Of a stretch of DNA of 64,000 bases, positions 21,288-33,800 are shown piece by piece (the stretch's first letter is position 1; every line of letters starts with the position of its first letter). Source of the stretch: Plasmodiophora brassicae (lineage: Eukaryota; Endomyxa; Phytomyxea; Plasmodiophorida; Plasmodiophoridae); NCBI GenBank assembly GCA_039704465.1, contig JASFAU010000007.1, positions 186,001-250,000 on the forward strand. The letters are read 5' to 3'. The translations under genes were made by a program, and so were the position numbers. The notes under the pieces were generated by a model. That model was given only the letters and a program-made list of their open reading frames with translations, searched no databases and was not told the origin of the DNA.

Positions 21288-24200
21288 TTACGAGTTCTCA
21301 TCGATTGAGGCGTATCGGCTATGCCGATCAGGTCGGTTACCGGCCGGCTTCCAGGGTGCCTGGTAGTCGTTAGCGGTGGTCGACGCGCTCCGTCGTAATC
21401 GAACTGGGGCGACCGGGTGCTCGACGATGATCGATCGTTGTCCGATGCCAGTCGTGGCCATTGGTGTCGTCGGCGCTGTTTGTGCCAGCAGGGTGTCTTC
21501 GTGAGGATTCGGCATCGCCAACGCTTCGTCGACCTTTCTCTTCAGCGCTGACTCGAAGGACGCCCGTGTCTTTCGCAGGCGTTGACATTCCTTCGTCTTG
21601 GCCGCCAACGCTTTCTTCTTCTCCTCGAGCTCCCTGACCGTCGACTGGTAATCATCAATCAGCTTCAGCAGCGATGTGTTGGATGACTTTTCGGGATCGT
21701 CGCTGGAACTCAGGATGTGGCCGCGAAGCGCCTCCTTGACGCTATCTACCGTCTTGACGGCGGCCTGCAACGCGTCGATCTCCTCACGCATTGCTTTCGT
21801 CCGCTGTCTCTCCAGCTTCAGCTCCTGCTCGATGGCAGACGCTTCCTTGACCTTCATGTAATCGGTCGGAGGCGCACGGTCCGGTCCTGCGTCTTCGCGC
21901 GCGCCGCCGTCCTGAACCCACCCACTTCTGTCATTGTCCACATTCTTCGTGATGCATCACACGAATGCTTACGGCCGCTGAATCGATGTCCTCGTCGGCG
22001 GTTACGGAATCGATCGTCCACTGCAGAGTCTTCGACGGATCATCCAGGGTGACACTCAGGGAACGGGAGTGCGACTCGCTCGCCGACCGCGAGTGCGGTT
22101 CAGAGCACTGCGTTTGGCGCCTGGCGGTGGCGGCCGACGAGCTGGATTCCGGTGTCGTTGTTGCCTCATCGATCTTCTGCTTCAGGATCGTCTCGAACGA
22201 CGACCTCGACATTCGCAGGTGACGAATCTCCTTGGACTTGGCGGCCAGCGCTGCTCGCGCCTGCTCCAGTTCGGTGCCGATCCGCTCGTAGTCATCGAGC
22301 ACGTCGATGACGGCGTTCTGCGACGAGGCGCTGGGAGGTGGCTGTACGCCCATTCTCTTCAGCGTCAGCACGCGGCAATCCAGCGCGTCCTTGATGGACT
22401 CCAAGTGCACCACTTTCTTCCTCAGGTCGGCGACCTCGCCCTTCAGCTGCGCCGAACGTGCAACCTCCGATCTGAGACAGTCTTCGAGCCGGGCGACCTC
22501 GGCCGTCGCTCGGTCAAGCTTGTCCGCTTCGCTCTGCAGCTGTTCAAGCAGCGAAGCCGCTTTGGATTCCGCTTCCTGTCGTGCGACCCTCAGCTCCTGA
22601 GTCAGGTCGTCGACGCGTGTCGCCAGGGCAGCCATCTCCTGGCTCTCTGACGACGGCAGATCGGGCTTGCGTCGCTGAGACGCGCTCTTCTGCAGGTGCT
22701 CGATGTCATCCTTCAGCTTCTGGACGGAGGCCTGCGCCACCTTCACGATCACGTTGTCCTTTTGCGACTGTTTCTGCTGTTCGGCGACCTGCTTCTTCAA
22801 CGCTGCGATCTCGTGCTGGGCGCGCGCCTGCGCCTTCTCCAGCGCATCGACCTGCTCGTCCCGGGCCTTGCGCAAGTCCACTAGCGCCTGTTCCATGTTG
22901 CCCGCCCGGGCAACACTCTCGTCCCGCTGTTTCTGCAGGTCCACTGCTGTCGCCGACGTCTCGTCTTGCAACCTCCTCAGGTTGGAATTAGAACCTGTCA
23001 CCTGGCACACACGTCATTTGGGGAGTGCACCACGCGTCCCAGCATTGCATCGTACCCGATCGAGCTGCGCCTTTAGTTCGCCAATGTCTCCCTGTTGCGT
23101 CTGGGCGACGCCGCCTAACTGAGCCTGCAGGCGCTGGATTTCAGCCCGAGCCGATTCGAGATCGGCGTTCTTCTTCTGGTTGTCGGCGAGGAGGCTGGCG
23201 ACAATCGATTTCGCTTCTTCGACCTTCCTAGAATTCGCCGATGCTTCCTCGCGAACCTTGAGGGCTTCGTCGCGACTTGCGGCCAGCGCCATCTCGTACG
23301 TGGTCCTCAGGTCGTTCATCTCCTCCAGCAGTTTATCCCGGGCCGCCTTCGCCTTCCTGGCCGCCTCCAGTGCCTTCGCCTTTGTCGCGTTGGCTTCTGC
23401 GGCACTGGCAACGGCCTGAGCCCGCTCGGCGCTGACCGCCCTTGCTTCCTCGATGGCCGCCTTCAGCGTTTCGTTTGCCAGTGCCACTTCGGCCATCACC
23501 TGGTCGCGACGTTCTTCGGCGACCTTCAGGTCATTCGTCGCTCGTGACAACGCTTCCTGAAGGGTCCCCACCTCGGCCTGCACCTTGCCACAAAGTTCAG
23601 TCAGTGCCTGGCGCTCCTCATCCGCCTTCCGTCGAACGTCGTTCTCGACCGCAATATCATCCGTATCGACCTGCCTGGCCCCTGCGGCATGCCTCGCGTC
23701 CTCCGCTTCGTCCCTCGCCTGTCTCGCGACATCCATTGCTTTGGCCAGCGCGTCTTTCAATGCCCCGATCTCCTCCGTCGACTTCCCCAACGCGACCTGC
23801 ATTGACGCCACCCGCGCCATCGCCCTGTCTCTTGCATCCGCCTGCCGTCGCAACTCAACGACGGCCTGTTCATGTTCCGAACGGACCATCTTCAGCTCGC
23901 AGACGACCTGGTTCAGTTGGTTTCGCAGCTCGCTTGCGACGTTCTCTGCACCGTCCTGTGCACTCTGAATGACGAGCGCTCCGCGTTCAGATGCCTGCCT
24001 CGACGTTGCAATCTCGGCACGCGCGTCGTCCAGTGCCGCCTGCGTCTGCCGATGCTTCTCGAGCGCTTCGTCCAGCGCACGTGCGCTGTTTCGACCTTCC
24101 ACAGTCAATCGGTCGCGTTCCAATTCGAGCGCTCGAACGGATTCCAGCGCCGAGTCGCGATCGTTACAGGCGTCCTGGAGCGCGCGTTCCACCGTCTGCT

Positions 24201-24807
24201 CTTCCTCGATGGCCTTATCCCTGGCCAGGGTCAGGTCGGCGATATCGCGTGCATGCTCGTCCGACAGCTCCCTGATGGTCTCTTCGAAAGCGACCTTTGC
24301 ACTGCCAACGTCGTCGACCGCTTTCCTCCTGGCGACTTCGGCAGCAGCGACCACCTTGTCGTTCACGTCGCTGCACCTGGTCTGCTGGGCGACGTTCATG
24401 TCCAACGCCTCCTGCAGGCGTTTGCAGGTGGCGAGCGCCTGGTCGCGTTCCGCTGTCAGCTGCGCGGTCACGTCGGATCGTCTCACGGCACTCGTTGGGT
24501 CACGCGCCCGCGACGTTAAGACGTTCTCCTCCTGCGTCGACATGGACATCTCGTTCTGCATCGAGGTCATGGAGGTTTTCAGGTTCTTAATCTTGGCGGA
24601 TAGGCTGGCGTTGTCCACTGCCAGCGCCGTCACGCGCCGACGTAGTAACTCGACGGCCTCCATCTCCGTCCTGGTCGCTAGGTCGCTGCTGGAGCCCGAT
24701 GGAGACTTCAGTGTCGGCTCGTCCTGCTGGCGATCTGCCTCCTTCGACCCAACCGCCCATACTGGGGATAAAGGCAGAGCGGGCGATTGCTGATGCGTGC
24801 TGTCCAT
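21288..24807 (-). CDS. Long coiled-coil rod protein
   Basis: Three exons, 24807-23056, 23001-21973 and 21911-21288, total 3405 nt and 1134 aa; introns 54 and 61 nt. The ATG at 24807 is the first in frame. After a Ser/Pro-rich head (~1-45) nearly everything to residue ~840 is uninterrupted heptad-type coiled coil rich in Ala, Glu, Lys, Arg and Gln, like golgins or myosin tails. The tail carries an internal duplication: a block around IDVLDDYERIGTELEQ...ALAAKSKEIRHLRMSRSSFE and a later one around LKLIDDYQSTVRELEE...ALAAKTKECQRLRKTRASFE. Each is followed by a Ser/Thr-rich segment. No motor or GRIP domain. It is convergent with the coiled-coil gene at 18723-21162. Probably a structural or tethering protein. 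Confidence 0.78.
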
Positions 24808-25196
24808 CAACGACACGTTGTCCGGTGGATGCTGAGAGGGGCACCACTGCGGAGACCAACGTCGACTGTGTTATTGTAATCTAGACGCCCGTCACGAAGC
24901 GCCAGGCATAATCGAGACCGATCACCATCACTGAGGCGCGTGCCACGTCCGAGATACTTCCGACTGGGGCCCTTGCCTTTGCCGGCTCCTGGCTCACGCA
25001 CCCGGTACCGGGGCTTGAAACGTGTCGAACTTCATGGGCGCCTCCACGATAGCTCGGATGCGGTTTGTACGTACGTAGCAGAAACTCAGGGTCCCCGGTG
25101 GCCCTGGGTGGTGCTCGACGCTCCTCTAAATATGGCGATTGCCGGATCGGGCAGTCTGGTGACGTCGTCGGCTGGGTCCAGTCCGAACCAGATAGT

Positions 25197-25634
25197 ATGA
25201 AGCCGGTCGTGCTGTCGTTACTGTCGTGCGCCTTGCTGGTCGCGGTTGTCGTCGCTGATGGCGGCGACCAGGTCGGTGTAGTACACGTGCCGGTGGTTGT
25301 GACGACGAAGCCGCAGGAGCCGTCGACGCCGGTTCCCGCGTTCGCGCAGCGATTCCTGAAGCAGAAGTTGCAGACAGTGCAGCGCGACGCGAAGACGTTA
25401 GGCAAACCGATCGGGATCGCGGCTGGTATGCACCTGGGGATGAACGCGCTGGACCGGTACATGGGCGCCGGCACGGGTGCCAATCGTGTCCGGCGCGCTG
25501 TGGCCCAAGGCGCCGCTGGGCTCACCCTGTTCTCGCTGCGCCCGACCGAGTTCAGCGCCATGCTCGCCTACAGGGCGTTCCGTTACCTGCGACGGCGCCT
25601 GCGCAAGGACGACACGACATCTCCACGCCCGTGA
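25197..25634 (+). CDS. Small secreted protein, unknown
   Basis: Single exon, 145 aa. The ATG at 25197 starts a classic signal peptide (MKPVVLSLLSCALLVAVVVA, cleavage likely before DGGDQ). The mature part has a Val/Thr/Pro-rich stretch (VVHVPVVVTTKPQEPSTPVP) and then a basic helical region with a Gly/Ala-rich patch (IGIAAGMHLGMNALDRYMG) and an Arg-rich end (YLRRRLRKDD). It has no cysteines after the signal, so it is not a disulfide-stabilised type. Function unknown; a secreted effector or matrix protein is possible but unproven. It lies 390 bp from the divergent coiled-coil gene. Confidence 0.6.
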   Translation: MKPVVLSLLSCALLVAVVVADGGDQVGVVHVPVVVTTKPQEPSTPVPAFAQRFLKQKLQTVQRDAKTLGKPIGIAAGMHLGMNALDRYMGAGTGANRVRRAVAQGAAGLTLFSLRPTEFSAMLAYRAFRYLRRRLRKDDTTSPRP

Positions 25635-25751
25635 TGCTCATCACCCCGTTCATGTTCGACCCGACGTGCCCGCTCGCGCGACGAAGCCACTCTTAAACAC
25701 ACACACATGAGCAATTTTATGATGTTTGGGCGGGCGTTGATGTGAAATTCG

Positions 25752-28198
25752 TCAGCAACGACTGGACCTGCCACATCGCCGGTTAGGCATCGGCGTCCAA
25801 CGATCCGAAGCGCACACGCGACGTGCCTGGACAAGGTCGGCCGCCAGGCGGGACAGAGCGGTTTCGATTTCAGCCAGGTTGGCAGGCCGGAGCCCGTTCG
25901 GGACCGACCCAGCAGCAGCAGCAGCAGCGGGTCGTGACCGTTCGTCCGCTGGCGTTGCCCGGATATCGGTTGCCGATCCCCTGAGCTCAACCATCGGTCA
26001 GATACGTGAGCGACGCTCGCAATGGTGCATGGTGAAACGGACAGGGCGCGAAGTCGGGCGAGTTTCGAGTGCGCTCGCTGGACAAACATCTCTCTTGCGG
26101 CGTCGCTCTCTGATACAGCATCGAAGAAGTCGTCGGCCGATATATACAGCAGCTGTGACGCCGTCTTGCAGCTACAGCAAGCGGTTGGCAATGGCCAGCA
26201 GGTAATTGGCGGCCGAGCGATGCCCCTTACGTGAACGTCGAAGGCCACAGCGCCGCCCGAGACAGGAGAAGGCCGACCTCCCCGAAGCAGTTCCCTGAGC
26301 AATCGCTTGGAGCCTCCAGAACCCATCATTGCAGAATGCACACATCTGTACCGTGATTGTACAACGCCACCTGCTGGCCGTTTGCCTTCGCGGTCTGCTC
26401 GACGGTGCCTCTGGCAACGATGTAGAGCCCTGTGCACAATCGTCACGCCGCGTCACAGCGCGCAGGAGAGCAACGACCTCACCTTTGCAGGGTTCGCCGG
26501 CTCTGCCGATGATCTGGCCCCGTACGGCATGGAACGGTTGGATGCTTGCGATCAGCTTGCGGTGCACGTCGTCCAGATCGTTGGCCTGCAGCAGGGCGAA
26601 CGGGCGCGCGACCTTCAGCGTCGCCGCATGGCAGTCCCACATGATCAGGAATCGAAGCTCGGATGGCAGTTCCAGGCGAACCGTCTCCCAGTCGTGCGAC
26701 ATGGGCACATGTCTCCATTCCCTACATAGGTAGGTAGTCGTGCACACATGGCAATCAGCGGCCAGGGCCATGCTCTGCACAGCGTTCCCGACGAACCTGG
26801 ACATTTGGTGGACGACCTGTCGCTCGACGGGAGGGGTCAGGTGCGCCGATCGGCAGAACAGGATCAGGGCCGACATGCGATCCCTGTACTTGCGCGTCTC
26901 CCGGTCGTACTCGTAGAACAGCGACGTGACATTGGCCTGGGCAAACGGCCGCGGTTCAGCAAACGGGTCAGCAGGCAGGGCTGCGGACGCGAGGAGACCA
27001 TTGTGTACGAGAAGAGCAGGACGCCGATCACGAACAGCAGCATGGCGAACACCATTTCGGGCCGCGTCTTTGGCGTCAGGTCGCCTGTGCCGATTTAGAC
27101 AGGCCGAGCACGCATCGTGCGTCCGGGCCGGGTCGTGTACCAAAGCCGACAGTTGTCAGCGTCGTGAACGCGAAATACATCGAGATGACGTAGCGCTCGA
27201 ACGCGTTGTGGTCCTTGATGGCCGCACCGTTCGTCCACACGCGCTGTATCCAGCTATCGGGAGAATGATCGTACGCTTTACCGATGAAGTACCTGCGGTG
27301 CAATGACAGGCGCTCAGGGAACAGTGCTGGCGGCAACGGGCCCCGGCCGCCTACCAAAGGCAGGCACTGATGTGCCCAACGATAAACACAGTGAACGACA
27401 ATCGCAGGAAACGGGCGACGCCAGGGTGCATTCGCGTGCTGAATTCCGCATTCGTGAAATTGCCTCGCATCCGGATCGCCTTTAGCGCCTGTAGGTACAT
27501 GGCGGCAGAGCCGTCGTTATTAGGCAGGACTGTCTGGCACAGCGCTGACTGCGACCTTGAATAGGCGAGTCAGCCTGAGCACGTTCACAGGGATGAACAC
27601 GCCTAGGACGTACACACGTCAGGACACGGGCGAGACCGTTCGCCTGTCACCGTACCGTCGATATTGGGGTGCATGTCGGACGACAGGGCAATGAAGGAGT
27701 ACGGGACGCTGGAGACGAGGTCGACGGCGAACCATCCCTTCACGTAGTACAGGACCGAGGCGCGTCGGTGGACGAGGACCTCCCCGGACGACGTCGTCTG
27801 TGCCGAGAAGAACTGGACGACGATGTCCAGCAGGAACAGGCCGTCGGCGACGACGTTGTCAAGGGATACAGACGATGACGGCAGGAACGCTTCGTGGCGC
27901 GCATTCAGACGACCGCGGGCCCTGGCAACCAGAGCGCGTACGAACCGAACTGGAACGGGATCACAGTGAACGAGTACACGACGGCGACCATCATGATGGA
28001 GTCCCAGGCCTGCAGGCGGCGGGCACAGGCTCTTCCTCAGCGCCGCCCCACGACGGCAACACACAACCGTGGTCGACGTACGATGCGGCAGGGCGACTCG
28101 GGCATCAGCATGCAGGACGACGCCGGCGCCGGGGTCGCCTTCGACGCGTCCTCGTGCTCCGAGGAGTAACTCACGCGACGACTGCCCATCTCGATCAT
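25752..28198 (-). CDS. Cyclic-nucleotide-binding K+ channel (EAG/KAT/HCN superfamily)
   Basis: Many exons; 5' start at 28198 (MIEMGSRRVSYSS) and a stop at 25752 are the best-supported ends. Order of parts: S1 (AWDSIMMVAVVYSFTVIPFQ), S2 (VADGLFLLDIVVQFFSA), S3 (WFAVDLVSSVPYSFIA), an Arg-bearing S4 (NVLRLTRLFK...ALKAIRMR), S5 (FLRLSFTVFIVGHISACLW), a pore with FTTLTTVGFGT, S6 (PEMVFAMLLFVIGVLLFSYT), a C-linker and a cNMP-binding region (GQIIGRAGEPCKGEVVALL ... SQLLYISADDFFDAV). TVGFG in the filter predicts K+ selectivity, as in EAG and plant Shaker-like channels. Gating by voltage with cyclic-nucleotide modulation is inferred. An Arg/Gln-rich segment follows. Exon ends were not all resolved. 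Confidence 0.82.
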
Positions 28199-28482
28199 CC
28201 GACCGCGCCCATGGTCGTCGCCGGTGGACGACGCAAACGTGACGTTGCCCTGGCGCGTTCAGTCAGCGCACGATAAGCGCGCGATCGGGACGCTGCCGGC
28301 AGTCGACCTTCGATGCTCCACCGCCGCCACCGACGATCATGTCGACGCGTTCTGTTTATAGCCGCCCGGCCGGCCACCTGCTGAGCATGCGATCATCGTG
28401 TGCTGTCCTCCTGCGCATGGTGCCCGCGGTCCTTTATTGACGAAGCGTCGTCGTCGTCGTCGTCGTTGTCGTCGTTCGCCTG

Positions 28483-30729
28483 CTACAAGATCGTGCACGT
28501 GCCGCAGGCGGTCGACTGGCTGTCGGTCGAGGCGGCCGGCGCCGCTTGGGCGGCGAACTTCTCGTAGTTCGTGTCCCTGTCGTTCCAGACGAGGACCTCG
28601 ACGATCTCCTTCTGGATGGCCCGGTTCGATTGGTACGGGAACCCGCGCAGCGACGCCTGGAACTCGGCGGTCAGCACCAGGTCCTTGAATTGCTGGTCGG
28701 CGTCGGGGCCGTCGACGCCGACCATGTTCTCGGCGTACACCTCGTTGGGCGCCGGGATGAACGGCGGCGGCAGGTTGCCGGACTCGAGGAGGCCCCAGTC
28801 GATCGGGTCGAACCACGGGTGCATCTTGATGTCGGTGGCGCCTTTGTGCCCCAGCCGGTTCATCGGCGACTTCTCCAGCAGCCCGGCCAGCAGCGACCGC
28901 GCCTCGTCCGTCAGGTCGCTGCTCGACAGATCAGCGGGACGGTGCAGGACGGCGGCGTCGGCGTCCTCCCCATCGACCGCCGCGAACGGTGCCTGCACGC
29001 GTCCAACCGGTCAGCATGGCCATCGTCGTCGTCGCTCCCCGCAATGAGCAACCTCGCCGGTCAGCATGCGGTAGATCAGGACGCCGAAGCTGAACCAGTC
29101 GGCGGTCCTGTCGTAGTAGTGGCCGGCGACGACCTCGGGCGCGGTGTACCCCGGGGTGCCCGCGTACCCTCGCACCTGCCTCGTGGTGCGGATCGCCAGG
29201 CCCAGGTCCGAGATCTTGCAGTGGCCCATCTCGTCCAGCAGGACGTTCTCCAGTTTCATGTCCCTGCCGGATCGTCGCAGGGTCAGTCAGCGCGCGGCGC
29301 CAGGGGCGACACGGCGCGTGTGCGCCACCCACCGGAAGATGATGTCCTTGCTGTGGATGTGCTCCAGGCCGAGCAGGACCTGGGCGGCGTGGTACCGGGC
29401 GCGAACCTCCGGGAACCTGCCTTCCCGCACCAGGTGGTACTTCAGGTCGCCGCCCATCATCACGTCCAGGATGAGGATCAGGTCGTTGTCGTCCTCGACG
29501 GCGTAGTTCAGGCAGCAGACGAACGGGGAGTCCATGGACACCAGCGCGTCCCGCTCGGCCATGATGCCGTGCACGTAGTTGGACCCCATCACGCGCCGCT
29601 TGTCGATGCACTTCGCCGCGTACCTGCGCGCCCCAGCAACCGCACGTCAGCGCGCTCTGTACACGATGCACGCCCCGTTTGCCCTGCATGGCAGGTGCCG
29701 GCCCCACATCTTGCCCGTGTCGTTCTTGACGCAGGCGTTGACGGCGCCGAACGCGCCGTGGCCCAGCATGCGCAGCATGGTGAAGTCGGCGATGGTGACG
29801 TCCCTGCGTTCGCAGCTCTTGGCCCGGATGTACTTCTCGAAGAACACGCTCTTCATGAACCGGGGGAACGCATCGAAGCGCAGGTCGTTCACCACCTGCG
29901 ACGGGGATGATGATGGGTCAGTCCCGTTGCGGAAGCGGTTTGGGTGGGTGGGTGGGTGGGTGCACCTCCAGGAACGCGGCGTCGAAGAGCGACGCGGGCG
30001 CCATGTCGTTGTTCAGCATCGTCTCGATGGCCTTCACCGACCGGCCGTGCACGCCGATGACGTTGGTCTGCCCGATCTGCAGGGTCAGGAAGTGGGCCCC
30101 GGCGTCGTCACCCGGTCCCGCTGACACTGTTGCCCGTTGACGATCGGTGACTGAGCCCATCGACACGTACGGCAACAGACGGCCTACCATGCGGGACGAT
30201 ACGAACCGAGGGCGCGGCGTACCCGGCACTCGTGGCGTTGCTTGTCGGCGTCGGCAAGGTGCCCGGGCGTCGCAGCGAGCGCTTGCGTCGCTCGGTCTCG
30301 AAGACGGACATGACCTGGTTGTGGGCGCCCTCGGAGCAATCGGCGATGTACCGTTTGAAGATCAGGTGCGCCAGACGGAGGCGCGCCCGCTGGTCCCTAC
30401 GACGACGCGGCGGTCAGCGCGATCGGGCGCGCGTCGGATCCGCCCGTCGTGTCAGGGTACCGGATCAGCTTGTAGAGCTCGACGTCGGTGGCGAAGACGG
30501 CTTTGCTGACCGAGTAGTCGGAGATGAGGAAGCACTTCATCTGGTAGTAGCCGATCGGCTCGTGGAAGACGGCGTCGAACGTGAGCTGGCCGGTGTCCCT
30601 CAGCTCCTGGACGTAGGCGGACAGGGTGTCGAACGGCGGCAGCGCGTCCATCAGGTTGTCGGGGCGCTTGCTGCGCGCCGCCGTCAGGTACGTGTGGTTC
30701 TCGACCAGCTCCATCATGTCATCGTACAT
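28483..30729 (-). CDS. GRK-like kinase (RGS-homology + AGC kinase + CaaX end)
   Basis: Multi-exon, start at 30729 (MYDDMMELVENHTYL), stop at 28483. The N-terminal part (~20-200) resembles an RGS-homology domain (LTFDAVFHEPIGYYQMKCFL, IETMLNNDMAPASLFDAAFL). The kinase follows: Gly loop GHGAFGAV, catalytic Lys in YAAKCIDK (across a splice), hinge VMMGGDLKYHL, catalytic loop FRDMKLENVLLDE (spliced), DLG instead of DFG (SDLGLAI) as in GRKs, and TAPEVV. The AGC tail (PFIPAPNEVYAENM) is present. It ends in CTIL, a CaaX box whose final Leu favours geranylgeranylation, as in GRK1/GRK7 relatives. GRKs phosphorylate active GPCRs; here the receptor is unknown. Confidence 0.85.
29941..29962. repeat. GGGT microsatellite in an intron of the GRK-like gene
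   Basis: Five GGGT units in a row on the plus strand, within an intron whose sense strand (minus) reads CACC repeats just after the donor. Four or more G-runs spaced by one T could fold as a G-quadruplex on the non-coding strand; effect unknown. Confidence 0.7.
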
Positions 30730-30881
30730 GGTCGTCGCCGGGATACCAACTCTAGCGCGACACGCACCTCGGCAGGGGAGTGGGGAGGGGGGTCCAACGG
30801 TCAGCCCACACCCTGAAATATCTGCTGGTGGTCACGCGCCCGCCGCCACCGCCCACGACCCGTGTATTCATTATCCTGTCG

Positions 30882-33800
30882 CTATCTGCTATAGTAGTCC
30901 GGCACGCGCATGCTGTTGGTCGTCTGCAGGATGATCGTCTCCGGCGGCGGCGGCGCCGGCGGCTCCGGTGTCACCGGCCCGCGCCCGGCAATGTGGACGG
31001 CACCCAGCGCGTCGGCCCGGTTCCAGTTCGCCAGCCAGATCTGGTGCATGCGCCGCATGAAGAGCCGCTGGACGTACGGCGGCGTCCGGGTCGCGATCTG
31101 CTTCATCTCCTTCAGGCACGACGTCAGGTGGCCGTGCTCGTCGATCACGGCGACCAGCTGGTCCCGCAGCCCGATCAGGACGTTGCGGCGCGTCGACGTC
31201 ATCCCGGTGCACCAGGGGAACGATGCCCATCGGGTGCGGTCGATGTGGCGCTGCAGGGCGACCAGGATCGTGGCGCCGTGCACCGAGAAGCGTTCCGGCG
31301 ATTGGCGCAGGGCCGCCACGAACTCGGTGCAGGCCGGGAACGTCAGGTTCTTCGACTTGAACTCGTACTGGATCTCCTGCAGGATGGCCAGATGCACCAG
31401 GTCGTGCATGCCGACACGGGTCTGCTTTGTCCCCGACCGGTTGCGGTCGCAGGCGATGGCGACGTCGTCGTTCGTGCCGCGCTCCAGCAGGTCGAGCTTG
31501 TGCCCGACCGACATCAGCGCCAGGATGGCGAACGTCGCGATCGAGTACGACGAGAACCACGGGTAGACGATCGTGCCCGACGAACGTTCGCCGTCGTTGG
31601 CGATCGGCAGCGAATGCTCGAGGAACACGGGCGACTCGATGACGATCAGTCGGGCGGTGCGGGGCACCACACAGCGGTACACGTGCAGGTGCGGGTCGGA
31701 CGGTTTCGCGGTCTCGCCGGGCGTCTCGACCACAGCGGCGCGATGCAGGAACTGCGGCTCCCGTCGTTGCACCTTGCGGCAGGCGCGTTCGGCCGCACCG
31801 AATCGGCGCCAGGGCAGGCGCGGCGGGGCGCTCTGCGCGATCGGGTCCCCGTCGAAATCGAACAGGATCGCGTCGAGGCCCGCGGATGAGTACCCGAGGC
31901 ACAGCATGCCGCTGTTGGGCTGCTGCAGGTGCGCCGCCATGTCCTGCAGGCTCAGCACGGCGCGCAGGTCGGCGCTGGGCGTGCCGCTGGCAATGATCAG
32001 GTTCTGCACGCGCCCGATCCACGACGTGTCCTCCCCTGACAGGCTGCCGTACCGTTGCAGGTCCCAGACGGAGCAGGACAGCCCCAGGCGCGTCAGCAGC
32101 GCCGCCCTGCGCACGCGCACTCTGTCAGCTGCAGGCCCACGCACCTTTCGCGCCGGCGCGGCACGCACGCACCATTCGAGGTACTCCTGCCGGGTGAACG
32201 TCTCCGGCGTCACCAGCAGGACGTCCGCCCTGCTGGACGGGTCGAACGCGGGGACGGAGCGCAGGTCGTGCTTGATCTCCTCGATGCGCACGCCGCGAAG
32301 TTGCAGCATCGCCGTCCAGCACGTCGACGCGTACGGTAGCGCGGCCAGGTGCCGCGCCAACTTCACGGTGAACACCAGCTCGGATGGGGCAATCGTGCCG
32401 GCTGTCGCATGACGATGACCGGTCAGCGCGGCGGCCCCACCCAGTCACCCCCACCACCCCAACGTAACGCACCGTGTCGCACCGAGTGCCGCGCCACATG
32501 CGGGTTGATCAGGTCGTAGTCGTCCGCCTTGGTGCGATGGAACAGCAGGCCGGGGCCGAGCTGGACGTGCACCTCGACGTCGCCGTGGAAATCGCGGCCG
32601 TAGATCTTGGGCGACACGTTCGTGATGCGCAGGCGGATCTCGCCGAGCTCGTCGTCGCCCAGCACGGTGGCGGCCGAGACGACGTCGAGCTTGATCGGGA
32701 ACTGCGACACGATCTGGGCCTGCGGGCTTCGCTCCGCGAATCGCACCCCGCACAGCGAGACGACCGGCGTCAGCGTGATCCGCTTGGCATAGTGCGCGTT
32801 CGGCGTGCAATCGTCGTCGGTGATGCTGGGCAGCCTGGCGTTCAGGACGGCGTCCAGCGCGTACTCCTGGTGCGGGCTGATCGCCGGCAACCGCATCACC
32901 GCACCCGACGTATCGCACGACGGCGCCTCAAACGCCAGCACGCACGCTGTGAACGGTGGCGCACTGTCAGCGCCCGAGCCGACGCGTTGTGGCCCGTCCG
33001 GCCGGCTTACGTGGCAGGGTCAACGACCCGGTGTTCCTCAGCACAATCCCCCTAATCTCGATGTCGGTGCCCGGCTCTACAGAGAGCAACTCGGGTGACA
33101 AAGGGCAGGCGTCGATCAGGCGGGCACCTCCCCCGTACCGAACACGCCATCGTCGTCGGCGTCGTGCAACTCGTAGAACGAGACGACGGGGTTGAACAGC
33201 GTCGGCCCCGACTGGACGATCCGGTTGAACAGGTCGATGACCTGGAAGGTGACCGTGCCGTCGCGGCCGCGATCGCCATCGGACGACGGTGCGCCGCGTG
33301 CACCCGGGCGCCCGTCCTCGTGCCGCGCGCGACGCCGCGATCCGGGCGCTGGTCGCCCGCCGATACCTGGCGCGCCCGGCTCCCCTGGAACCACGCTCAG
33401 TCGGTCATTCAACGACGGATCCACCGAGCGGCCCACACCTGGCAGACCGCGTTTGCCTCCCGCGCCACCTCGGGCAACGACCCGAATCCACATCAGCAGG
33501 GCGGGATCGACGGCGGCGACGACCAAGTTGGCACCAGCGCCCCCATCCCCGCCTCTCCCTGCCGCACCACCGCGCCCGCCATCCCCGCCGCGAGGCGCAT
33601 CGGATCGCGATGCATCATCGGTCGTCGTCAGGTCGCATCCATCGCCGCCGTCTCCGCCCTTGCCGCCGTTCCCGCCATTGGACCCATCAAGGCCCGCCGC
33701 CAGGACGACGATCCGCCCATCGGTATCGGGCAGAGTGGCCAGGCGGTGCTCGGTGCCGAGCGACCCGTCGACGCCCTTCCGGATCGCCAGCCTCAGGCAC

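Noticed and set aside
28546..29910. 454-residue plus-strand open frame
   Set aside because: Antisense to the GRK-like kinase exons, whose motifs (Gly loop, DLG, APE) are unambiguous.
30780..31889. 369-residue plus-strand open frame
   Set aside because: Antisense to the C-terminal exon of the glycine-rich gene, which is longer and joins in frame to other exons.
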